Shown piece by piece: positions 36,649-43,742 of a DNA stretch of 64,000 nt. Source of the DNA: Bacteroidales bacterium (lineage in GTDB: Bacteria > Bacteroidota > Bacteroidia > Bacteroidales > P3); the NCBI GenBank assembly GCA_017429685.1, contig JAFROL010000010.1:1-64000 (forward strand), in the 5' to 3' direction. The position numbers were made by a program, and so were the translations under genes. Below the pieces are notes generated by a model, which searched no databases, was not told the origin of the DNA, and saw only the letters and a list, made by a program, of their open reading frames with translations. How positions within the stretch are numbered: the first letter of the stretch is position 1; every line of letters begins with the position of its first letter.

Positions 36649-37539
36649 ATGATATATCTCAAATCATTCAATTTGCCAAAAGATACATGGGTTGACGAGT
36701 ATTTTTCACCCACCCCTTATGCCCCCCAAGACCTTCCTGATGTATATGATAAGCTAAGGGCTGAGTTTGACAGTAGAACCATTCATCGGAGCTGGTACCC
36801 ATGGAAGACTTTCTATAACAGGGATTTCTGTCATATCGAGTTTTCGGACATCACCATCTTCTATGGAAACAACGCATCGGGCAAGACCACGGTACTCAAT
36901 GTCATAGCCGAAAAACTGGGTCTGCAACGCACGTCTCTTTTCAACACCAGCGATTTCTTCACCCACTATTGCGAGGGCAACGGAGGATTTGAGCTCTCTG
37001 ACAACCACAAATCTCCCAAAGCAATTGGCAGAGGTAAGATAATTGTCAGCGACGATGTTTTCAAAAGAATACATCAGGTACGCGACTATAACCAGCAGAA
37101 GGACGAAGAAATAGAGAATGCGTCGAACGTATACTGGGCAAAGGAACACGTCCCGAAGTCACTTACGGTTTCAAAGTTCATCAAAAGAACAATTGACTAC
37201 CGGAGGCGAACGGAAATGTCCAACGGAGAGGCTGGCTTCCAATATTTTATCGAAAACATTCCTGACGAGGCATTGGTGCTGCTGGACGAGCCGGAGAATA
37301 GTCTGTCGGCAGAATGGCAGATGTCTCTTGCACACGAACTATACATCATGGCCACACGCAGAGATTGTCAACTCGTCATAGCCTCACATTCGCCATTCAT
37401 ACTATCAATGCCCGGCGCGAAGATATACAACCTCGATTCTACTCCAGTGCAGACTGTCAAGTGGTATGAGCTGGACAATATGCGAGCCTACTACAATCTA
37501 TTCAATATGCACCGTTCTTCATTTGAAACCAGCAAATAA
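36649..37539 (+). CDS. AAA/ABC-type ATPase (AAA_21-like), 296 aa
   Basis: SMC/ABC-type ATPase with Walker A GNNASGKTT (residues 73-81), an ABC-like signature region EMSNGEAGF (about 190), Walker B ALVLLDEPENSLSAEW (about 206-221) and an H-loop IASHSPFIL (about 244). This organisation, without long coiled coil or attached nuclease, is typical of stand-alone ATPases found in phage-defence and mobile loci such as Septu- or retron-associated ATPases, but no HNH or TOPRIM partner is seen here. It has its own promoter and is followed by two Sel1-repeat genes. Confidence 0.88.
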   Translation: MIYLKSFNLPKDTWVDEYFSPTPYAPQDLPDVYDKLRAEFDSRTIHRSWYPWKTFYNRDFCHIEFSDITIFYGNNASGKTTVLNVIAEKLGLQRTSLFNTSDFFTHYCEGNGGFELSDNHKSPKAIGRGKIIVSDDVFKRIHQVRDYNQQKDEEIENASNVYWAKEHVPKSLTVSKFIKRTIDYRRRTEMSNGEAGFQYFIENIPDEALVLLDEPENSLSAEWQMSLAHELYIMATRRDCQLVIASHSPFILSMPGAKIYNLDSTPVQTVKWYELDNMRAYYNLFNMHRSSFETSK

Positions 37540-37548
37540 TACTACTAA

Positions 37549-37600
37549 TATCATGGAAAATACTGTTGATTGGATATCATGGAAAATACTGTTGATTGGA
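37549..37600. repeat. 26-bp tandem duplication at a start codon
   Basis: The sequence TATCATGGAAAATACTGTTG plus six more bases occurs twice in tandem with a 26-bp period, so the start region MENTVDW is duplicated. Only the second copy is in frame with the Sel1-repeat gene; the first opens a short frame. Confidence 0.85.
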
Positions 37601-38325
37601 ACAAATACGATAATGCCTCACTTGGTGAGAAAACTCAAATGCTGAAAGTGGAGGCAGAGAACGGTGATGCTATTTGCCAGCTGGGGTATGGGTGTATGTT
37701 GAAGAAGGATTCCCCCACAGAAGCCAGAAGATGGTTCGAATCGTCGGCTAAACAGGGTCTGGACTTGGCCAAATATGCTCTTGCCCTTGTGATGACATCC
37801 AATGATCGTCCACAACCACTTCTGCTGTTCAAGGAGATTGCGGAAAAGGGTTGCGTCTGTTCAATGTTTGCACTTGGTATGGAATACGAGATATATTCCG
37901 AAGAAGGGCGAATTCCCAACTACCAAAGGGCGATGGAGTGTTATCTAAATGTCATTTCCTGCCAAGATAACATTGATTGGTTGAAAAGTCAACTGGGTCC
38001 ATTGTTTGAAAGCGAGATTATCGATATGCTATATCTTGACAAGGAGTGCTTGGTTGGTGCGGCAGAATATAGGATTGGCATGATGTATCTGGACGGAAAC
38101 GGTGTGGAGAAAAACCCGGAAACCGCTCTCGATTGGCTGAAAAAATCATCCGACCGTGAGAACTGGTATGGGCGATACACCATGGGTTATATTATGGCAA
38201 AAGGAGCATACGGTATTGAGCGCGATAAAGAAAAAGCCAAGCAGTTGCTTGAGTCATTGCTTGACGACAATCATAGCGATTGCAAGTCTGAGAAGCTTCG
38301 CTATGCATTAAGTCTATGCGAATAG
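37579..38325 (+). CDS. Sel1-like repeat protein, 248 aa
   Basis: Helical repeat protein with Sel1-like (SLR) units: GDAICQLGYGCMLKKDSPTEARRWFESSAKQG, AEKGCVCSMFALGMEYE, AAEYRIGMMYLDGNGVEKNPETALDWLKKSSD and YGRYTMGYIMAKGAYGIERDKEKA. SLR proteins are scaffolds in protein complexes. I start at the ATG of the second copy of a 26-bp duplication, giving MENTVDWNKYDN. The downstream paralogue opens with the similar MKNTIDWELYEN, so this N-terminal motif is probably functional. The gene follows the ATPase by 39 bp, a likely operon. Confidence 0.85.
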   Translation: MENTVDWNKYDNASLGEKTQMLKVEAENGDAICQLGYGCMLKKDSPTEARRWFESSAKQGLDLAKYALALVMTSNDRPQPLLLFKEIAEKGCVCSMFALGMEYEIYSEEGRIPNYQRAMECYLNVISCQDNIDWLKSQLGPLFESEIIDMLYLDKECLVGAAEYRIGMMYLDGNGVEKNPETALDWLKKSSDRENWYGRYTMGYIMAKGAYGIERDKEKAKQLLESLLDDNHSDCKSEKLRYALSLCE

Positions 38326-38350
38326 TAATAACGCCAGTATCTACCTAACG

Positions 38351-39274
38351 ATGAAAAACACAATTGATTGGGAACTATACGAAAACACCCCGTATGAATA
38401 TGACAAAAACAAGATGCTGAAGGCTTGGGCAGAAATGGGTGATGCTGATGCTCAATGCAAACTTGGTGATAAATATTATTATGGCGTTGGTGTTGCAGTG
38501 AATTTTTGCGAAGCTTTTCGTTGCTATAGTCTTGCTGCTGAACAAGGTAATATGCTCGCACAGTTTTATTTGGGAGTTATGTTCGAACATGGATGGGGTG
38601 TAAAGCAAAACTATAAAGAAGCCTTCAATTGGTACATGAAATCCGCCTTGCAAGGTGATGAAATGTCTCAGAATAATCTTGGACATCTTTATGACTATGG
38701 TCTGGGGTTGCCCGTAGATTACAACGAGGCAATGCGATGGTTCAGAATGGCAGCGGGGAAGGGAGATTCTGGTGCCCAATATAATATCGGACGAATGTAT
38801 TATTGGGGGAGAGGTGTGAGCGCGGATTATTCGGAAGCTCGCAAATGGTTTCTTCTATCGGCCAAACAAGGACATCACGAATCGCAATATAGCCTTGGCA
38901 TAATGTATGGCAGAGAAGGAAATGATGAAGAATCACGATATTGGCATCAGTTAGCAGCAGAACAGGGACACATCTACGCAATATCACGCTATGGCCAGAT
39001 GCTTTTGTGTGGATATGGGGGATATGAGGATGAAAAGAAGGCCACATTTTTACTGACAGAAGCAGCTTCTTGTGGCGATTCTAAAGCACAACTATTAATG
39101 GGGGTGATATATGAGACTGGCACTTGTGGAAAGGCAAGAAACATTCGTCTGTCAAAAAAATGGTATAAATTGGCAGCGAAAAATGGTGAAGAGAGAGCCA
39201 CCAAGTCACTACAAAAATACCAAGCTACACGTCATAGACGTAAGGACCATCATAAAAGAAGGACACGCCGATGA
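38351..39274 (+). CDS. Sel1-like repeat protein, 307 aa
   Basis: Contains about seven Sel1-like repeats of about 36 aa (for example AQCKLGDKYYYGVGVAVNFCEAF, AQFYLGVMFEHGWGVKQNYKEA, AQYNIGRMYYWGRGVSADYSEA), ending in a basic tail HRRKDHHKRRTRR that might bind nucleic acid or acidic surfaces. The N-terminal motif MKNTIDWELYEN is shared with the preceding SLR protein, which suggests duplication and a common partner, perhaps the ATPase. It lacks a signal peptide. It is the last recognisable gene of the island. Confidence 0.88.
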   Translation: MKNTIDWELYENTPYEYDKNKMLKAWAEMGDADAQCKLGDKYYYGVGVAVNFCEAFRCYSLAAEQGNMLAQFYLGVMFEHGWGVKQNYKEAFNWYMKSALQGDEMSQNNLGHLYDYGLGLPVDYNEAMRWFRMAAGKGDSGAQYNIGRMYYWGRGVSADYSEARKWFLLSAKQGHHESQYSLGIMYGREGNDEESRYWHQLAAEQGHIYAISRYGQMLLCGYGGYEDEKKATFLLTEAASCGDSKAQLLMGVIYETGTCGKARNIRLSKKWYKLAAKNGEERATKSLQKYQATRHRRKDHHKRRTRR

Positions 39275-39434
39275 AACATTCTGGCATTATCTGGTAGAAA
39301 CCGGAATACAAGAAGCATGGCAATTTGATGATGGCCGTGCTGGTGTCGCCGTTGTTGGGTCTGGTATAAAGGTTCTCAATTCCCAAATCTTCTCCAGGTC
39401 TTCCATAAAGTTGTTCGAGAATAGTTCGGTTAGG
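39275..39434 (+). pseudogene. possible gene remnant at island end
   Basis: An open frame that overlaps the end of the Sel1 gene in another phase continues through this stretch and encodes ETFWHYLVETGIQEAWQFDD and GRAGVAVVGSGIKV, which look protein-like but match no complete family I know. It has no proper start of its own and runs into the right-end repeat. It may be a fragment left by insertion or deletion, or chance. Confidence 0.25.
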
Positions 39435-39453
39435 GGTACAAAAGCGATAGAAT
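39435..39453 (+). repeat. 19-bp direct repeat, right end of island (attR-like)
   Basis: Exact copy of the 19 bp at the 3' end of tRNA-Glu (GGTACAAAAGCGATAGAAT). It marks the probable right boundary of a 6.9-kb insertion. Confidence 0.8.
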
Positions 39454-39478
39454 TAAACGATTCTGTCGCTTTTTTCTT
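39438..39478 (+). terminator. duplicated terminator at island right end
   Basis: AGCGATAGAAT pairs with ATTCTGTCGCT around a short loop, followed by TTTTTT. Stem sequence as in the tRNA-Glu terminator, with a different loop. Confidence 0.75.
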
Positions 39479-39634
39479 TGATTATTCCTAATCTTCACCT
39501 TGGATAATCACACTCCAACCAGCTTTGGTATGAAACACATCCACAGGAGAACCCGAACACGGCCTAAATGATGTGTCATCGAATGCAATCCCCGATTGGG
39601 GACAAAGCAGCATTTTGGCACACCGTTTCCATTG

Positions 39635-39683
39635 AGTTCTTATATCGTTCTTATATTCCAGATATAAGAACGATATAAGAACT
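39635..39683. repeat. dispersed palindrome, copy 2
   Basis: Perfect inverted repeat with 22-bp arms (39635-39656 and 39662-39683) and loop TCCAG. The arms are identical to those of the palindrome at 18641-18691. The stretch from the island end to here otherwise shows no credible gene. Confidence 0.95.
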
Positions 39684-39742
39684 GCATAGAAACGATATGT
39701 AAAAATATGGCGCTGGCAGCAGCGAAAGGGGTATCGGAAGGG

Positions 39743-40621
39743 TTACTTCCTCACACTGATGACAATACGGATGCCAATGTCGTTGGCCTCTTTCGAGCCA
39801 AAGGCAAACTGGCGTGCGGTAACGCGCTGATAGTAGGGCGATTGAAGAAACGAACCACCACGCAAGACACGACGCTGCAGATTGGCGTTGGCAGGACGCT
39901 CAGGACCCTGGGGGTTAATCTGCGGATTTGAGCCGTAGTTGCCGTACCAGTCGGAGCACCATTCCATCACGTTGCCCGACATATCGTAGAGCTCCAACGC
40001 ATTGGGCTTCAGCATCCCCGAGCCGTGGACCGAAGCGTCGCTGTTGTGCGACGACCAGGCCACACTGTCGGCCCTGTTGCTGCCGGCAAAGAGGTAGTTG
40101 GAGTCGGCACGGCCGGCGCCGCGCGCGGCATACTCCCATTCGGCCTCGGTGGGCAGACGGAACTGGTAGCCCGTGATGCTGCTCAGCGAGTCGACAAACT
40201 GCTGGGCGCGAGTGAACGACACGTTGTGGACAGGCAGGGCAAGGTCGGCCACGGCCGACGGATTGGACTTCATCACAGCGAAATAGAGGAACTGCGACAC
40301 TTCGATGTCGGCAATGAGGAATGCGTCGAGCTGCACGGTGTGCGGTGGCTGTTCGAGGATGTCGGCATCGGGGTCGAAGACGCCCGACGAGGGATTGGTC
40401 GAGGCCCCCATCGTGAAGGTTCCGGCGGGGACGTATTTCATATCGAACCGCACTCCGTTGGCCTCGAACACTGTGTCGTGGGCCGGTGCCAGCCGATGCA
40501 CGACTGGCGTCGGGTCGGTAGCCGGTGTGGGCGTCGGGTCGACGGGTTCCTCTTCGGGATCGCAGGCTGCAAATGTAGCCGCCAGAAGCAGCAGAATGGT
40601 GGTGAATCGGGTGATTTTCAT
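39743..40621 (-). CDS. SUMF1/FGE-sulfatase-domain lipoprotein, 292 aa
   Basis: Lipoprotein signal ending LLLAATFAAC, a Pro/Thr-rich spacer (EEEPVDPTPTPATDPTPV), then a formylglycine-generating-enzyme-like (C-type lectin) domain: MKYVPAGTFTMGAS, EVSQFLYFAVM, FRLPTEAEWEYAARG, DMSGNVMEWCSDWYG and RRVLRGGSFLQ. Bacteroidetes proteins of this type include the gliding/T9SS proteins GldJ and GldK and other surface-exposed lipoproteins. The catalytic Cys pair of true formylglycine-generating enzymes is not evident, so a structural or binding role is more likely. It lies 19 bp downstream of glmM. Confidence 0.88.
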   Translation of the reverse strand: MKITRFTTILLLLAATFAACDPEEEPVDPTPTPATDPTPVVHRLAPAHDTVFEANGVRFDMKYVPAGTFTMGASTNPSSGVFDPDADILEQPPHTVQLDAFLIADIEVSQFLYFAVMKSNPSAVADLALPVHNVSFTRAQQFVDSLSSITGYQFRLPTEAEWEYAARGAGRADSNYLFAGSNRADSVAWSSHNSDASVHGSGMLKPNALELYDMSGNVMEWCSDWYGNYGSNPQINPQGPERPANANLQRRVLRGGSFLQSPYYQRVTARQFAFGSKEANDIGIRIVISVRK

Positions 40622-40640
40622 CAGTATAGGATAAGTTGTA

Positions 40641-42026
40641 TCAAATCAAGGCTTCGATGTCGGCGATGATTTTTTGGGCCAGCTTGTCGGCCTGTTCGGC
40701 GGTGTGGGCCTCGCAATAGATGCGGATGATGGGCTCGGTGTTGGACTTGCGCAGGTGGGCCCAGCTGTCGGCAAAGTCGATTTTGACGCCGTCGATAGTG
40801 CTGACGCGCTCGTTCTTGTATTTCTCGGCCATCTGGCGCAGTATGGCGTCGACGTCCATATCGGGCGTGAGGTCCTTGCGGTTCTTCGAAATGACGTAGT
40901 TGGGATAGGTGGCGCGGAGCTCGGAAGCCTTGATGCCGCGGTGGGCCAGGTTGGTCAGGAACAGGGCAACGCCGACAAGGGCGTCGCGGCCGTAGTGCAG
41001 TGCGGGATAGATGACGCCTCCGTTGCCCTCGCCGCCGATGACGGCTCCGGTCTGCTTCATCAGCGTGGTGACGTTGACTTCGCCCACAGCCGAGGCAGCA
41101 TACTGGTGGCCGGCGCGCTCGGTGATGTCGCGCAGGGCGCGGGTCGACGACATATTGCTGACGGTGTTGCCGGGCGTGTGCTGCAGCACATACTCGGCCA
41201 CGGAGACGAGCGTGTATTCCTCGCCGAACATCTGTCCGTCCTCGCACACCAGTGCCAGGCGGTCGACGTCGGGGTCGACGACGATGCCGAGGTCGCATTT
41301 CTGCTGCGGCACGGCGGCGGCTATCTCGGTGAGGTTCTGCGGCAGCGGCTCGGGGTTGTGGGCGAAATGGCCCGTGGGCTCGCAGTTGAGTTCGACCACC
41401 TCGCTGACGCCCAGTGCGCGCAGCAGGCGCGGAATGGCGATGCCGCCAGTGGAGTTGACGGCGTCGACGGCGACGCGGAAACCGGCCTTGGCGATGGCCT
41501 CGCGGTCGACCAGCGGCAGGGCCAGCACACGGCGTATGTGGCTGTCGATGGCGTCGCAGTCCTCGGTGACCTTGCCCAGATCGTCGACCTCGGCGAAGCG
41601 GATTTCGTCGCTGTCGGCCAGGCGCAGCACCTCGTTGCCTTCGGCGGCGTCGATGAATTCGCCCTTGGCATTCAGCAGCTTGAGGGCGTTCCAGTGCTTG
41701 GGATTGTGCGAAGCGGTGATGATGATGCCGCCGTCGGCCTTATGGTCGATGACCGACATTTCGGTAGTGGGAGTTGTCGACAGTCCTGTCTCGATGACGT
41801 CGATGCCCATACCCATCAGGGTTCCGACCACGAGGCGGTCGACCATAGCGCCCGACAGGCGGGCGTCGCGGCCCACGACCATCGTGAGGCGCTTGGAGGG
41901 CTGCTGGCGCTGCAGGAAGGTGGCAAAAGCAGCAGTGAACTTTACGACATCGAGTGGGCTGAGGCCCTCGCCCGCAGGACCGCCAATAGTACCGCGGATA
42001 CCGGAGATAGATTTTATCAAAGACAT
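40641..42026 (-). CDS. glmM: phosphoglucosamine mutase (phosphohexomutase family)
   Basis: Interconverts glucosamine-6-phosphate and glucosamine-1-phosphate for UDP-GlcNAc synthesis, or a related hexose phosphate. It has the active-site serine loop ITASHNPKHWNALK, the Mg2+ loop DPDVDRLALV, the sugar-specificity loop GGEGNGGVIYP and the phosphate-binding C-terminal domain (RKSNTEPIIRIYCEA). At 461 aa it matches Bacteroidetes GlmM; a phosphomannomutase role cannot be excluded. A TAnnTTTG promoter lies about 47 bp upstream, and the SUMF lipoprotein gene follows. Confidence 0.93.
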   Translation of the reverse strand: MSLIKSISGIRGTIGGPAGEGLSPLDVVKFTAAFATFLQRQQPSKRLTMVVGRDARLSGAMVDRLVVGTLMGMGIDVIETGLSTTPTTEMSVIDHKADGGIIITASHNPKHWNALKLLNAKGEFIDAAEGNEVLRLADSDEIRFAEVDDLGKVTEDCDAIDSHIRRVLALPLVDREAIAKAGFRVAVDAVNSTGGIAIPRLLRALGVSEVVELNCEPTGHFAHNPEPLPQNLTEIAAAVPQQKCDLGIVVDPDVDRLALVCEDGQMFGEEYTLVSVAEYVLQHTPGNTVSNMSSTRALRDITERAGHQYAASAVGEVNVTTLMKQTGAVIGGEGNGGVIYPALHYGRDALVGVALFLTNLAHRGIKASELRATYPNYVISKNRKDLTPDMDVDAILRQMAEKYKNERVSTIDGVKIDFADSWAHLRKSNTEPIIRIYCEAHTAEQADKLAQKIIADIEALI

Positions 42027-42072
42027 TGTATTTCTGTTTTTTATATTAAACGCGCATTTTGTTTGTGAAATG

Positions 42073-42080
42073 CAAAAGTA
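42073..42080 (-). promoter_or_regulatory. -7 box for glmM
   Basis: Minus strand TACTTTTG followed by C matches TAnnTTTG. Confidence 0.6.
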
Positions 42081-42131
42081 ATAATTTTTTCAAAAATCGC
42101 AGTGCCTTTCTTGCAGAAAAAAAAATAATTC

Positions 42132-42139
42132 GTATATTT
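42132..42139 (+). promoter_or_regulatory. -7 box for the deoxynucleoside kinase/kdsB pair
   Basis: TATATTTG followed by C matches TAnnTTTG. A TTG lies at roughly the -33 position. The start codon is 128 bp away, leaving a long leader. Confidence 0.55.
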
Positions 42140-42266
42140 GCTTTTTTGAAAACGAAATCATTTTTTCGCTATACCATTATATATCAGGGCAAAATTCTGC
42201 TTTGACACGTTTTGGAATGGCATAAAAAAGATATATATAGATATATCAGTAAAGAAAAGCAAAGAT

Positions 42267-42881
42267 ATGCACATAGCTATAGCAGGCAACATAGGATCCG
42301 GCAAAACGACGCTGACCGACAAGCTGGCGAAACACTACGGCTACGAAGTCCTGATGGAAAAGATGGACGGCAATCCGTATATCAACAGTTTCTATGAGGA
42401 TATGCGCCGATGGAGTTTCAACCTGCAGATCTACTACCTCCACACACGCTACAAACAGCTGTTGGAGATGAAACAGACGGGACTGGATTTTGTGCAGGAC
42501 CGCACGCTCTACGAAGACGCCTACATCTTTGCCCCCAACCTGCAGGCTATGGGACTTATGAACACGCGCGACTACGAGAACTACATTGCCGTCTTCGAAC
42601 TGCTCGAATCGTTTGTCCAGCCGCCAGACCTGCTGATTTACCTGCACGGCGAGGTGACGACGCTCATCAAACAGATACAACGTCGCGGACGCAGCTACGA
42701 AAGCTCGATACGGCTCGACTACTTGACCAACCTCAACGAGCGCTACGAACGCTGGTTCGAAAGCTACGACAAGGGCAAAGCCCTGATTATCGACATCGAC
42801 GAGCTGAACTTCGCCGACAGCCGTGAGGACCTGGGCACCGTCATCAACAAGATCGATGCCGAATTCAACGGATTATTTTAA
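42267..42881 (+). CDS. deoxynucleoside kinase
   Basis: Phosphorylates deoxynucleosides in the cytoplasmic salvage pathway. P-loop GNIGSGKTT (residues 7-15), the catalytic Glu in LMEKMDGNPY, the DRT segment FVQDRTLYEDAYIF and a lid with QRRGRSYES fit the dNK/dCK/dGK family. It is 204 aa, normal. The exact nucleoside cannot be told. It lies 21 bp upstream of kdsB, so the two are probably co-transcribed from the TATATTTG promoter. Confidence 0.93.
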   Translation: MHIAIAGNIGSGKTTLTDKLAKHYGYEVLMEKMDGNPYINSFYEDMRRWSFNLQIYYLHTRYKQLLEMKQTGLDFVQDRTLYEDAYIFAPNLQAMGLMNTRDYENYIAVFELLESFVQPPDLLIYLHGEVTTLIKQIQRRGRSYESSIRLDYLTNLNERYERWFESYDKGKALIIDIDELNFADSREDLGTVINKIDAEFNGLF

Positions 42882-42902
42882 CATTCAAAATCATAAGCAA
42901 TT

Positions 42903-43643
42903 ATGAAAATTTTAGGCATCATTCCCGCACGTTACAACTCGACCCGATTCCCGGGCAAGCCCCTTGTAATGATTGACAACAAACCGATGATTGAACACGT
43001 ATGGCACGGCGTATACGACACCGGCCTCGTAGACCGCGTCATTGTGGCCACCGAGGACAAGCGCATTATGGACGCCGTGGCTGCCTTCGGCGGCGAGGCA
43101 GTGATGACCAGCAAGAACCACAAGAGCGGCACCGACCGCTGTGGCGAAGCAATCCAGAAAATAGGCGAAGACATAGAAAAATACGATGTCATCATCAATA
43201 TTCAAGGCGACGAGCCCAAAGTGGCCGCCGAACATCTGAAACTGGTGGTCAAGGCTTTCGAGGATCCCGAATGCCAGATTGCCACCCTGAAGAAAAAAAT
43301 CAAGACCCTGGCCGAACTCAACTCGACCAACACGGTCAAGGTGGTGTGCGACCAAAATGGGAAAGCACTGTATTTCAGCCGTCAACCCCTCCCCTACATC
43401 CGTGGCATCGCCAAAGAGATGTGGCTGCGCACACGCCGTACCAGCTATTTCAAACATATAGGCATCTACGCCTTCCGCCGCGAAGTGCTGCAGCAACTGG
43501 TGCTGCTGCCACAGACGCCGCTGGAAAAATGCGAGTCGCTCGAACAGCTGCGCTGGATGGAGAACGGATACAGCATCCAGGTGCAGGAGACCACCAAGGA
43601 AAGCGTGGCAATCGATATGCCCGAGGACTTGCTGAAACTGTAA
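42903..43643 (+). CDS. kdsB: 3-deoxy-manno-octulosonate cytidylyltransferase KdsB
   Basis: Activates KDO with CTP to CMP-KDO for lipopolysaccharide inner core synthesis. Nucleotidyltransferase signature IIPARYNSTRFPGKPLV at the N-terminus, then MTSKNHKSGTDRCGEA, INIQGDEPKV (metal site), YFSRQPLPYIRG and LEQLRWMENGYSIQV are diagnostic. It is 246 aa, normal. This shows the organism makes KDO-containing lipid A/LPS. Follows the deoxynucleoside kinase gene. Confidence 0.97.
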   Translation: MKILGIIPARYNSTRFPGKPLVMIDNKPMIEHVWHGVYDTGLVDRVIVATEDKRIMDAVAAFGGEAVMTSKNHKSGTDRCGEAIQKIGEDIEKYDVIINIQGDEPKVAAEHLKLVVKAFEDPECQIATLKKKIKTLAELNSTNTVKVVCDQNGKALYFSRQPLPYIRGIAKEMWLRTRRTSYFKHIGIYAFRREVLQQLVLLPQTPLEKCESLEQLRWMENGYSIQVQETTKESVAIDMPEDLLKL

Positions 43644-43742
43644 GCTCAAAACTCAGGGAACACAGGCTGACGGACGGCAGAAAGGGGAAAAACGTTACAC
43701 CTTGTTTTCATCATCTCTAAACGAAAAACGCTAAAAATATAA

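Noticed and set aside
32574-39434. A tyrosine recombinase or transposase in the tRNA-Glu island.
   Set aside because: I looked through the frames for integrase (RHRY) and DDE-type motifs and found none, so I do not claim an autonomous element.
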